In this document: positions 35,707 through 44,007 of the stretch, piece after piece
Layout of the letters: every line of letters begins with the position of its first letter
Position numbering within the stretch: position 1 is the first letter of the stretch
Origin: Chitinophaga sp. Cy-1792
GTDB lineage: Bacteria; Bacteroidota; Bacteroidia; Chitinophagales; Chitinophagaceae
Assembly (NCBI RefSeq): GCF_011752935.1
Contig: NZ_VWWO01000002.1
Span: 2,170,001 to 2,234,000, forward strand
Reading direction: 5' to 3'
DNA length: 64,000 nt
Notes under the pieces: generated by a model
The model's database searches: none
Told to the model about the DNA's origin: nothing
The model's input: only the letters and a program-made list of their open reading frames with translations
Position numbers and translations under genes: made by a program

Positions 35707-35791
35707 CAGACTTTTCCCGGCCGCCTTCGGCGGCCGGGAAAAGTCTGAAAAAAATAAGGGTGCCTTCGGCACCCTTATTTTTTTCAGACTT
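35707..35791 (-). terminator. two overlapping perfect hairpins after the carboxylase gene
   Basis: Hairpin A: 35707-35725 with 35729-35747, 19-bp perfect GC-rich stem around TTC. Hairpin B: 35741-35764 with 35768-35791, 24-bp perfect stem around TTC with a T7 run in one arm. They share 35741-35747, so they cannot both form in full. They end transcription of the minus-strand carboxylase gene and insulate rnhA. Confidence 0.85.
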
Positions 35792-35815
35792 AAATTTTAT
35801 GATTGATGCAGGAAG

Positions 35816-37453
35816 CTATACCTGGAAAACACCTACATTGAAATGTTCTTCTACTGGTGCATGTTCAGCGGCTTTGATACCTTCGGATATGCGTAAACGT
35901 GTGGTAACGGGGTCGATGATCTCATCCACCCAAAGTCTTGCTGCTGCGTAGTATGGAGATGTCTGTGCGTTATATTTTTCCGTGATGGCGGCGAGTAATT
36001 TTTTTTCAGCTTCCGGGGTAATTTCTTCCCCTTTGGCTTTCAGCGATGCAACCTGGATCTGTAATAATGTTTTGGCGGCCTGCTCCCCTCCCATTACTGC
36101 GATTTTAGCAGTGGGCCAGGCATAGATAAAGCGGGGGTCATAGGCTTTTCCGCACATGGCATAGTTACCTGCGCCATAGGAATTACCTACGATGATGGTG
36201 ATTTTTGGTACAACGGAGTTGGCCACGGCATTCACCAGTTTGGCACCGTCTTTAATGATACCGGCATGTTCGCTTCTGCTGCCTACCATGAACCCGGTTA
36301 CGTCCTGGAGAAATACCAGTGGAATTTTTTTCTGGTTGCAGTTCATGATGAAGCGTGCGGCTTTGTCGGCGCTGTCGTTGTAGATAACGCCTCCCATCTG
36401 CATTTCGCCTTTGCGGCTTTTGACGATCTTACGCTGGTTGGCAACGATACCTACGGCCCATCCGTCTATGCGGGCATAACCGCAGATGATGCTTTTACCA
36501 TAGTCCTGTTTGTACTGGTCGAACTCAGAGTTGTCTGTAATTCGGGCGATGAGGTCCAGCATGTCGTAGGTTTTGGTACTGTCTGCCGGGATGATCTGGT
36601 ACAGGTCTTCAGCCGGGAATTTAGGCGCAACGGGTTTTGCCCTGTCGAAGCCGGCACCGGGAGTATGACCGATTTTGCTGACGATACGTTTTACCTGGTC
36701 GAGGCATTCTTCATCTGTTTTGAATTTGTAATCGGCGATACCGGAGATTTCGGTGTGGGTAACGGCGCCTCCTAACGTTTCCGCATCTACGTCTTCGCCG
36801 ATAGCGGCTTTCACGAGATAGGGCCCTGCCAGGAAGATGGAGCCGTTGCCTTCTACCATCAGTACTTCATCGCTCATGATGGGGAGGTATGCCCCGCCGG
36901 CAACGCAGCTGCCCATTACGGCGGCGATCTGGGTGATGCCCATGGCGCTCATTCGGGCGTTGTTGCGGAAAATACGGCCGAAGTGCTCTTTATCCGGGAA
37001 GATCTCGTCCTGCATGGGAAGGAATACGCCGGCGCTGTCTACCAGGTAGATGACCGGCAAATGGTTTTCCATGGCGATTTCCTGGAGGCGCAGGTTTTTT
37101 TTGCCGGTAAGCGGGAACCATGCACCGGCTTTCACCGTCATATCGTTGGCTACGATCATGCACTGGCGGCCGCTGACATATCCGATACCGCCAACAGTAC
37201 CGGCAGCCGGGCAACCACCGTATTCCGGATACATCTCATAGGCGGCAAAGGCGCCTATCTCTGTAAAAACGGAGTCTTTGTCTATCAGGTATTCAATTCG
37301 TTCGCGGGCTGTCAGCTTACCGCGTTGCCGAACTTTTTCCAGACTTTTTTTTCCTCCGCCCTGTTCAATGACTCCCAGGCGCTGTTTCATTGTACTAACA
37401 GCCAGACGTATGGCATCCTCATTTTTGTTGCTTTCCAATTCCTGTTGATTCAT
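35816..37453 (-). CDS. acyl-CoA carboxylase carboxyltransferase, methylcrotonyl-CoA carboxylase beta type
   Basis: 545-residue carboxyltransferase moving CO2 from carboxybiotin to an acyl-CoA. Motifs AGGAYLPIMSDEVLMVEGNGSIFLAGPYLVKAAIGE and GGAVTHTEISGIADYKFKTDEECL are closest to MCC-beta (leucine breakdown); the propionyl-CoA type lacks this wording. The second half has QDVTGFMVGSRSEHAGIIKDGAKLVNAVA and GNSYGAGNYAMCGKAYDPRFIYAWP. No biotin-carboxylase alpha subunit or other leucine-catabolic gene is adjacent, so the partner must lie elsewhere. MCC is favoured by motif, but geranyl-CoA or another acyl-CoA is possible. Confidence 0.88.
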   Translation of the reverse strand: MNQQELESNKNEDAIRLAVSTMKQRLGVIEQGGGKKSLEKVRQRGKLTARERIEYLIDKDSVFTEIGAFAAYEMYPEYGGCPAAGTVGGIGYVSGRQCMIVANDMTVKAGAWFPLTGKKNLRLQEIAMENHLPVIYLVDSAGVFLPMQDEIFPDKEHFGRIFRNNARMSAMGITQIAAVMGSCVAGGAYLPIMSDEVLMVEGNGSIFLAGPYLVKAAIGEDVDAETLGGAVTHTEISGIADYKFKTDEECLDQVKRIVSKIGHTPGAGFDRAKPVAPKFPAEDLYQIIPADSTKTYDMLDLIARITDNSEFDQYKQDYGKSIICGYARIDGWAVGIVANQRKIVKSRKGEMQMGGVIYNDSADKAARFIMNCNQKKIPLVFLQDVTGFMVGSRSEHAGIIKDGAKLVNAVANSVVPKITIIVGNSYGAGNYAMCGKAYDPRFIYAWPTAKIAVMGGEQAAKTLLQIQVASLKAKGEEITPEAEKKLLAAITEKYNAQTSPYYAAARLWVDEIIDPVTTRLRISEGIKAAEHAPVEEHFNVGVFQV

Positions 37454-37510
37454 AACGATGGTTTTTTTGTAAATTACGAATAACGAATATGAATTCCTTA
37501 AACTTCAGGT

Positions 37511-37969
37511 ATGTCATTTACCAAACATGTAGCCAATTCTCTGGAAAGTCTTTACAATGGTGAGCCCTGGATGGGGGTCACTTACAAGGAGCACCTGGTG
37601 CGTATCGATGCAGATCTGGCAGTTAAGCGATTCGGTGAGTCCAACTGCATCTGGCAGATTGTAAGTCATGTGATTTACTGGCATCAGCGGGTAACACGAT
37701 ACATGCACAATGATCCCCCGGAACAGGATGGCGATCTTCCTGATTTCTATCTTCCCGACAATCACGGCCCGGATAACTGGCATGCTACCCTTGGGCGGCT
37801 GGAACATTCCTTCCGGGATACTGCCGCTACTATCCGTGCTTTCCCTGAAGCAGAACTATTCGATGCCTTCCCCGGCACCGATAATCCGGCCATTTATTAT
37901 TTACAGGGACTAGCGGAGCACGATGCCTATCACCTTGGCCAGATCGTGCTGTTACACAAATATGCCTGA
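37511..37969 (+). CDS. DinB family protein
   Basis: 152-residue four-helix-bundle protein of the DinB/YfiT superfamily, which bind a divalent metal through His residues. Likely ligands are the His of QIVSHVIYWHQRV and of GLAEHDAYHLGQIVLLHKY, the standard C-terminal DinB motif. Members act in thiol transfer or damage responses, but most Bacteroidota copies are uncharacterised. Divergent from the carboxylase gene across 57 bases; no partner gene. Confidence 0.85.
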   Translation: MSFTKHVANSLESLYNGEPWMGVTYKEHLVRIDADLAVKRFGESNCIWQIVSHVIYWHQRVTRYMHNDPPEQDGDLPDFYLPDNHGPDNWHATLGRLEHSFRDTAATIRAFPEAELFDAFPGTDNPAIYYLQGLAEHDAYHLGQIVLLHKYA

Positions 37970-38005
37970 TCTAACGTTGACGCCTGCATGAAAACCAGGC
38001 GCTGA

Positions 38006-38935
38006 TCAGACAAGGTCCAGATCATAACGCTGTTCATAAAGCTGCTGCCCCCATTGCTGGAGGAGTTTCTCACCCGATTTCCTGAACCCCAGCTGTTTGT
38101 AGAGGGTGATGGCTGTTGTTTGCATACTGGTCGTCATCAGGTAGACGGTCTGATAATTTTTCTCTTTACAGAATGCGATCGCATCGCTGAGTAATTTTTT
38201 GCCCAGGCCTTTTCCGCGGAAATCCGGATGTACCAGGAACCAGCGTAGCTGCGCCAGGTAGCGGGTAGAGCCGAGAACAGCTACCGAACCTACAATTTTG
38301 CCTCCGCTGATGGCGAGGAAAACGCGGTCTTTTGCCAGGGAGTAGGTAGCAAGCATTTCATGGAAGGTTTTACATACATGCCCTTCAAATTCCAGGTTAT
38401 AGCCCATTTCTCTTGCGTACAGCTCTCCATGCAGATGAATCAGGTACCCCACGTCGCCGGGAAGCAACTGCTGACGGAAAGTAATGGCCCCGTTGGGGGT
38501 ATTTTCGCCGGACAATACCTGCTGAACAGTGCCCATGGCAGTAGTCAGTTGCTCCTGTTGTTTGTCGGACAAGCCGGTGAGCAGGGCAGTGATATCGTCT
38601 TTAGCTTCCATTTCCAGCGTCTGGAGGAGCTGCTTTGCTGCCGTGGTGAGCATAACAGAGAAACTGCGGCCATCCTGGCGCGATGGCTGGCGGATTACCA
38701 GCTCCTGCTTTTCCAGTGACCGGAGGATACGGGTGAGGTAACCGGGGTCTGTTCCGGTAACAGCAGCGAGGCGCCCGGCCGGGAGGTTTTCCTCTTTCCC
38801 CAGCTCATACAAAATACGTAGTTCGGCATTGGAAAGCGGGTGTTTACTGCGGGAACGGCTCAGCTGGCTATTGAACCGCTCATAAAACTGATGGAAGCTG
38901 GCTACCGAGTCGATCAGGCTATTCAGGTCAGGCAT
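38006..38935 (-). CDS. MarR-type regulator fused to a GNAT acetyltransferase
   Basis: 309-residue two-domain protein. Residues about 1-140 are a MarR winged helix (PLSNAELRILYELGKEENLPAGRLAAVTGTDPGYLTRILRSLEKQELVIRQ). Residues about 160-309 are a GNAT N-acetyltransferase with the acetyl-CoA loop VHPDFRGKGLGKKLLSDAIAFC. This fusion is a known family; targets here are unknown. The frame extends to 38983, but a TAAATTTG box at 38981-38988 lies within that extension, so the start MPDLNSL at 38935 is chosen. It is divergent from the symporter gene, which it might regulate. Confidence 0.88.
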   Translation of the reverse strand: MPDLNSLIDSVASFHQFYERFNSQLSRSRSKHPLSNAELRILYELGKEENLPAGRLAAVTGTDPGYLTRILRSLEKQELVIRQPSRQDGRSFSVMLTTAAKQLLQTLEMEAKDDITALLTGLSDKQQEQLTTAMGTVQQVLSGENTPNGAITFRQQLLPGDVGYLIHLHGELYAREMGYNLEFEGHVCKTFHEMLATYSLAKDRVFLAISGGKIVGSVAVLGSTRYLAQLRWFLVHPDFRGKGLGKKLLSDAIAFCKEKNYQTVYLMTTSMQTTAITLYKQLGFRKSGEKLLQQWGQQLYEQRYDLDLV

Positions 38936-38980
38936 AGTAACTTGTTTATCAATAAAAATTGAAATATAATTTGACAAAAG

Positions 38981-38988
38981 CAAATTTA
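38981..38988 (-). promoter_or_regulatory. -7 box of the MarR-GNAT gene
   Basis: On the minus strand TAAATTTG, a perfect TAnnTTTG; leader of about 41 bases to the ATG at 38935. Confidence 0.5.
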
Positions 38989-39050
38989 TTATTTGACGGC
39001 AGCAAGCAATGTAATTCGTGTTATTTATGGAAAAGCTAAGCCCGATTCCA

Positions 39051-39058
39051 TATATTTG
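39051..39058 (+). promoter_or_regulatory. -7 box of the symporter gene
   Basis: TATATTTG, a perfect TAnnTTTG, 21 bases before the ATG at 39080. A TTTA at 39024-39027 is the nearest -33 candidate. Confidence 0.6.
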
Positions 39059-39079
39059 ATACCTACTTAAAACGGATAC

Positions 39080-40534
39080 ATGTCGCCAGTATTATTATTT
39101 TCATTTGTAGTTGCGTATTTCGTCGTTCTGCTGATCGTAGCCTGGTATACCGGCAGGAATTCAAACAACGAGTCGTTTTTTATCGGGAACAGGAACAGTA
39201 ACTGGATGCTGGTTGCCTTCGGTATGATCGGTACTTCACTGAGTGGGGTAACATTTGTGAGTGTGCCGGGTGCCGTGGGTAAAGATGCCTTTACCTATTT
39301 CCAGATAACCCTGGGCTACCTGATCGGGTACCTGACCATTGCCTATGTGCTTATTCCGCTGTACTACCGTTTACAACTGACATCTATCTACAATTACCTC
39401 GAAACACGTTTCGGGAGAGATTCCTACAAAACAGGCGCCTCTTTCTTTATCCTTTCCCGCACCCTGGGAGCTACTGCCAGGTTATTCCTGGTAGTACGCA
39501 TATTGCAGGAAACCATCCTGCAGAACTTCGGGGTTCCTTTTGCGGTCACCACGATTATCATCCTCTTTATGATCCTCGTGTATACCTATGAAGGTGGTGT
39601 AAAAACCATCGTTTATACAGATACCCTTCAAACCACCTGTATGCTGGCAGGGTTGGTCATCTGTGTGTGGTATATCCTGCATTCCATGGACCTGAGCTTC
39701 GGACAGAGCATTACCGCCATGTCTGAAAGAGGCCTTACCAATATTTTTGTGGCAGACCCCAACAGCAAGCTGTTTTTCGTCAAGCAGATCATTGCCGGGG
39801 CCTTTATCACCATTACCATGACCGGCCTGGACCAGGAAATGATGCAGAAAAGTATTTCTGTAACCACCCTGAAAGACTCTCAGAAGAACCTCGTATCGCT
39901 GGGCTTTATCATGCTGGTGGTCATCGGGCTGTTCCTATTCCTGGGCGGACTCCTGTACCTCTATGCCGCACAGCAGGGCGTTACTGCCACCGGTGATAAA
40001 CTCTTCCCTGAGCTGGCATTACATCATATGCCGCCGGTGATATCCGTAATCTTTATCATTGCCCTGATATCTGCCCTGTTCCCAAGTGCAGACGGCGCCA
40101 TGACGGCCTTAACGGCTTCTTTCTGTATCGATATCCTGGGCATACAGCGCAAAGGCTGGACACAGGAAAAACAGAAGAAAGTACGTCAGCGCGTGCATTT
40201 AGGAATGGCATTGACTTTCCTGGTATTTGTGATGGTGTTTGAATGGATCAATAACCAGAGCATGATCGGGGTTATTCTTAAAATTGCGACTTATACCTAT
40301 GGTCCGTTGCTGGGGCTGTTTACCTTTGGTATCTTCTCCAAACGTATCGTTAATGATAAACTGGTACCGGTAGTTTGTGTGCTGGCGCCGTTAGTTTGCC
40401 TGGTAATCGATAACAACCAGCAGCGCCTGTTTGGCGACTTCCAGATCGGGCTGGAACTGCTGGTGATCAATGGTTTTATTACCTACTTAGGATTATTAAT
40501 GATCTCCCGCAAGCCGGGTTCCGAAGCACTTTAA
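39080..40534 (+). CDS. sodium:solute symporter (SSS family)
   Basis: 484-residue inner-membrane transporter with about 13 helices. The start VAWYTGRNSNNESFFIGNRNSNWMLVAFGMIGTSLSGVTFVSVPG holds the sodium-binding region, and ALISALFPSADGAMTALTASF the second part of the sodium site in helix 8. Substrates in the family include sugars, amino acids, vitamins and organic acids; which one cannot be told here. Divergent from the MarR-GNAT gene. Its TAA stop shares the TTAA at 40531-40534 with the stop codon of the converging channel gene, leaving no room for a terminator. Confidence 0.92.
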   Translation: MSPVLLFSFVVAYFVVLLIVAWYTGRNSNNESFFIGNRNSNWMLVAFGMIGTSLSGVTFVSVPGAVGKDAFTYFQITLGYLIGYLTIAYVLIPLYYRLQLTSIYNYLETRFGRDSYKTGASFFILSRTLGATARLFLVVRILQETILQNFGVPFAVTTIIILFMILVYTYEGGVKTIVYTDTLQTTCMLAGLVICVWYILHSMDLSFGQSITAMSERGLTNIFVADPNSKLFFVKQIIAGAFITITMTGLDQEMMQKSISVTTLKDSQKNLVSLGFIMLVVIGLFLFLGGLLYLYAAQQGVTATGDKLFPELALHHMPPVISVIFIIALISALFPSADGAMTALTASFCIDILGIQRKGWTQEKQKKVRQRVHLGMALTFLVFVMVFEWINNQSMIGVILKIATYTYGPLLGLFTFGIFSKRIVNDKLVPVVCVLAPLVCLVIDNNQQRLFGDFQIGLELLVINGFITYLGLLMISRKPGSEAL

Positions 40535-41496
40535 GCTTCGGAATCCGCCTCTATGGAGGCATTTAGCTTGTCCAGCTCCAATATTGTAGTGCGCCCGTTC
40601 TTACTGACCCTGTACATTGGAAGGAAACGGCGGTTAAAAATAATCTCTTCAAAAGTATAGGAAGTACGCTGTTGTACCAGGTTGGAATACACCTCATTAA
40701 ATCCTCTTACCAGCACATATACTTCTACATCAGCAATCCGCATATCCTCCTGGCCAAAGCCATTCAGCGGGCTATTCTCATCGATAGGATGTACTACCGT
40801 CCAGTTCATGGACAGACTATCCACCCGTTTTCTTTCCAGCGCCAGTTCATAGTATTTATAGATCAGATGTCCGTTATCTTCTACCAGCAAAGCCAGGTTT
40901 ACCTGTATCTGAACATCCGTCAGTGTATGGTACTCCTTGTGCGAAGCCATGCGGAACATGAGCGCGGTATGGCCACGATAGGGAGATATCAGTGCATTAT
41001 CGCTGAAGAGCAGGTGCGCACGCGGGCGTGAAAAGCGGCCATAGATAAGACCCGTCACCACTGCAAAGCTGAGAAAGCCTGTCATGGCTTCTATAGTAGC
41101 TACCAGGTTGGCGCCGTCCCCTACCGGGTTTACACGGCCATAACCCACTGTGGTAAACGTTTCTGCGCTGAAGAAATATAGTTCCTTAAATCGCTGCCAG
41201 AAGGTAGTACCTATTACCCCCTGGAGCTGCTGCGGGCCCACCATCCAGTATATACTTGCGTAGAGCAGGTTGACGGTAAAAAAGAAAAACAGCAGGAAAA
41301 GGACGAACTGCCATGCTGAAATATTCAATAGCGCGTGATATACACTGTAACGGTGCCAGAAGGGGGCGCCTTCCCGCCGCAGATTAAAGCTTCCGTCGCG
41401 ATTGATGAAGCGGCCGCCATAGCCGGCAGCATTGATACCAAAGCCAGTGTCGTTATTGACCTTTGAGAAGGGGTTAATTCTTTTGAGGAGTGCCAT
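40531..41496 (-). CDS. inward-rectifier-type potassium channel (KirBac family)
   Basis: 321-residue potassium channel. Two membrane helices (about residues 62-85 and 128-150) flank the pore helix and selectivity filter TVGYG (116-120, in AETFTTVGYGRVNP). An amphipathic slide helix precedes them (EGAPFWHRYSVYHALLNIS). The C-terminal 160 residues are the Kir beta-sandwich cytoplasmic domain (SPYRGHTALMFRMASHKEYHTLTDVQIQVNLAL). Gating ligands are not visible in sequence. It has its own promoter box and converges on the symporter gene, with stop codons overlapping by four bases. Confidence 0.92.
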   Translation of the reverse strand: MALLKRINPFSKVNNDTGFGINAAGYGGRFINRDGSFNLRREGAPFWHRYSVYHALLNISAWQFVLFLLFFFFTVNLLYASIYWMVGPQQLQGVIGTTFWQRFKELYFFSAETFTTVGYGRVNPVGDGANLVATIEAMTGFLSFAVVTGLIYGRFSRPRAHLLFSDNALISPYRGHTALMFRMASHKEYHTLTDVQIQVNLALLVEDNGHLIYKYYELALERKRVDSLSMNWTVVHPIDENSPLNGFGQEDMRIADVEVYVLVRGFNEVYSNLVQQRTSYTFEEIIFNRRFLPMYRVSKNGRTTILELDKLNASIEADSEA

Positions 41497-41515
41497 AACA
41501 AGGTATATTATATTA

Positions 41516-41523
41516 CAAAGCTA
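41516..41523 (-). promoter_or_regulatory. -7 box of the potassium channel gene
   Basis: On the minus strand TAGCTTTG, a perfect TAnnTTTG, 19 bases before the ATG at 41496. Confidence 0.6.
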
Positions 41524-41587
41524 CGCGTTTTCGGAAGTCGCTGCGTTAGGATCTCAGCCCGGTTTCGGGTATAACGGGCGAAAACAT

Positions 41588-41595
41588 TACCTTTG
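41588..41595 (+). promoter_or_regulatory. -7 box of the helicase gene
   Basis: TACCTTTG, a perfect TAnnTTTG, with TTTC 21 bases upstream (41563-41566). RNA would start near 41600, 18 bases before the ATG at 41618, which supports that start. Confidence 0.6.
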
Positions 41596-41617
41596 CCGTT
41601 CATTTTATAGCAGCGTC

Positions 41618-42958
41618 ATGACTTTTCGTGAATTAAATCTGAATTCTTCCTTACTGAATGCACTGGATGATCTGGGCATTCAGCAACCTACTACTATACA
41701 GGAACGTGCCTTTTCCGTGATCATGTCCGGCCAGGACGTTTGCGGTATTGCACAGACCGGTACCGGTAAAACCTTCGCCTATCTTTTACCTGCATTACGT
41801 ATGTTTAAATTCTCCAGGGAGAAACATCCGCAGATGCTGATTTTAGTACCTACCAGGGAGCTGGTGGTACAGGTAATCGAATCTATCAAAAAACTGACTA
41901 CCTACATGAGCGTGGAGGTAATCGGGCTGTATGGCGGCGTAAATATGAACCCGCAGGCCGCTGCCGTACAAAACAAAGTAGATATTATAGTAGCCACACC
42001 AGGCCGCTTATATGATATTATCCTGAGTGGTGCCGTGAAAATGAAAGGCATCAAGCGACTGGTAATTGATGAGATGGATGAGATGCTGAACCTGGGCTTC
42101 CGCATGCAGATCCAGAACATCATGGACCTGTTGCCGGAGCAACGCCAGAACCTGCTGTTTTCTGCTACCATTACAGAAGATGTGGAGAAACTTATTGAAA
42201 CACATTTTGATAATCCTGTGCGAATTGAGGCAGCACCTGTAGGTACACCACTGGAAAACATTGATCAGCGACTGTTCCGCATTCCTAACTTCTATACGAA
42301 GGTAAATCTCCTTAAAAATCTCATCACCAACGATGAGACGATGACCAAAACCCTGATATTCGCAGGTACCAAACAACTGGCAGACGACCTGTTTGAACTG
42401 CTGTCGCCGGCATTCCCGGAAAAGGTAGGCATCATCCACAGCAACAAGGAGCAAAACCATCGTTTCAACACCATCAACGCATTCAAGGCAGGCAATACCC
42501 GCTTCCTGATCGCTACGGATATCATTGCCCGCGGCCTGGATATCACGGATATCACGCATGTGATCAATTTTGATACACCGGATACAGCAGAAAATTACAT
42601 ACATCGTATAGGCCGTACCGGTAGAGCAGACAAAAAAGGTATTGCGATCTTACTGACGAAAGACAGCGAGGTACCGCAACTGGAAGCCATCGAGGGATTG
42701 ATGAACTATAGCATACCAGAACAACCATTACCAGCAGACCTGCAGTTTTCAACCGAATTAACAGAGGATGAAAAGCCGAAGGTATTTATGCGTAATACGC
42801 TGGTGAAAGCGCCGTCCCGCGAGGATGCAGGGCCTGCGTTCCATGAAAAGCTGGCGAAAAATAAAAAGACAAACGTAAAGGTCAGCCATAAAGACAAAAT
42901 GATGCTGAAATATGGTAAGCCTAAGAAAAGAGGCGCCAAACCTAAGCGTAAAAAATAA
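41618..42958 (+). CDS. DEAD-box type RNA helicase (DEMD variant)
   Basis: ATP-dependent RNA helicase of 446 residues. It has the Q motif (IQQPTTIQERAFSVI), motif I AQTGTGKT, Ia VPTRELV, Ib TPGRLYD, motif II VIDEMDEML, III SATITED, and in the second RecA domain RFLIATDIIARGLD and HRIGRTGRA. Motif II reads DEMD rather than DEAD. The C-terminal tail is basic (DKMMLKYGKPKKRGAKPKRKK), as in other RhlE-like helicases. The frame runs upstream to 41432, but that part overlaps the divergent channel gene and its promoter, so MTFRELNLN at 41618 is taken as the start. Confidence 0.93.
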   Translation: MTFRELNLNSSLLNALDDLGIQQPTTIQERAFSVIMSGQDVCGIAQTGTGKTFAYLLPALRMFKFSREKHPQMLILVPTRELVVQVIESIKKLTTYMSVEVIGLYGGVNMNPQAAAVQNKVDIIVATPGRLYDIILSGAVKMKGIKRLVIDEMDEMLNLGFRMQIQNIMDLLPEQRQNLLFSATITEDVEKLIETHFDNPVRIEAAPVGTPLENIDQRLFRIPNFYTKVNLLKNLITNDETMTKTLIFAGTKQLADDLFELLSPAFPEKVGIIHSNKEQNHRFNTINAFKAGNTRFLIATDIIARGLDITDITHVINFDTPDTAENYIHRIGRTGRADKKGIAILLTKDSEVPQLEAIEGLMNYSIPEQPLPADLQFSTELTEDEKPKVFMRNTLVKAPSREDAGPAFHEKLAKNKKTNVKVSHKDKMMLKYGKPKKRGAKPKRKK

Positions 42959-42962
42959 AGCC

Positions 42963-43001
42963 CAAAAGGGTCTCAGCCCGTTTGAGACCCTTTTGTTTTT
43001 T
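42963..43001. terminator. bidirectional terminator
   Basis: 13-bp perfect stem CAAAAGGGTCTCA (42963-42975) with 42983-42995, then TTTTTTT. Between the converging helicase and isomerase genes. Confidence 0.88.
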
Positions 43002-43004
43002 TGT

Positions 43005-43898
43005 CTATTTCAATATCCGCTCCTTCATAAAACCGGCACTTCTGCTTATGCAGGTGAGTGCATCCGGCACGTAATTATTTCCCTGCTCCACAAAAATCCG
43101 TTTGAGTCCTGAAACGCCTGCCAATGGTGTAATCGTCGTGAAATCGATGGTACCGTTGCCTACGTAGGTGTGCAGGTCAGGGTTTTCTCTGTCCATATCC
43201 TTGATATGCCATACAGCAAACCTTCCTGGCTGTTTACGGAATAATTTCTCCGGCTGCTGGCCGGAGCGGATAGACCAGTAAAGGTCCAGCTCCAGTTTTA
43301 CCAGTTGCGGATCTGTTTCAGCGAGGATGATATCATAACCCAGCTGTCCGTTCATCTGCTCAAATTCGAAGTTGTGGTTGTGATAGAGCAGCTGTAATCC
43401 GGCCTTACTTACCTGCTCTCCTATTTCATTGAGCGTGGTTGCCAGCAGGTGAAACTTTTCCGGGTTGCGCAGCTGCGGGTCGAGCCATGGCCACACAATG
43501 TATTCCTGCCCGAGTACATGTGCACCGGCGATACACTGGTCTACATATTTTCGGCGCTCATCAGTGCTGACGCCATTCAGCAGGAACTTGTCGATGTCGT
43601 AATGGCCACTGGAAGTAGTAAGGTTATTATCCTGCAGCATGGCCTTAAAGGTTTTGGGGTCCATGTTCCAGTAAAATTTGTTGCCACCGTGGTTGAATCC
43701 ATAGGTTTCGAGGTCCTGGTAACCGAATGCAGCCACCTGTCTGAGTGTGCCGGCAGGGTCGGTTTTCATCTGTGCATTGAGGGAGTAGAGTTGTAATCCA
43801 AGCGGATAATTGAAACTTTTAGCCTGTACCCAACGTGGAAGGAACAGGCTGCCGGCAGCTGCGAGACCACCGCTTTTAAGAAAGAATCTTCTGTCCAT
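43005..43898 (-). CDS. exported sugar phosphate isomerase/epimerase-like TIM-barrel protein
   Basis: 297 residues of the xylose-isomerase-like / AP endonuclease 2 TIM barrel. The N-terminus MDRRFFLKSGGLAAAGSLFLPRWVQA is a Tat-type signal (RRFFLK, then a hydrophobic stretch), so it is probably exported folded. Likely metal-binding segments include LLYHNHNFEFEQ, LVKLELDLYW and AVWHIKDMD. Related Bacteroidota proteins often sit with sugar-acid or inositol genes, but none is adjacent here. Substrate unknown. Confidence 0.85.
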   Translation of the reverse strand: MDRRFFLKSGGLAAAGSLFLPRWVQAKSFNYPLGLQLYSLNAQMKTDPAGTLRQVAAFGYQDLETYGFNHGGNKFYWNMDPKTFKAMLQDNNLTTSSGHYDIDKFLLNGVSTDERRKYVDQCIAGAHVLGQEYIVWPWLDPQLRNPEKFHLLATTLNEIGEQVSKAGLQLLYHNHNFEFEQMNGQLGYDIILAETDPQLVKLELDLYWSIRSGQQPEKLFRKQPGRFAVWHIKDMDRENPDLHTYVGNGTIDFTTITPLAGVSGLKRIFVEQGNNYVPDALTCISRSAGFMKERILK

Positions 43899-44007
43899 TA
43901 ACTAAAATTTTGCTTTTAAAAAATCCACGGTTTAAACATACATCCCATCTAATTACCAGCCTTGTAAAAAAGCGAACGGGTATCTATATCTTACTGTATA
44001 TTGTTTT

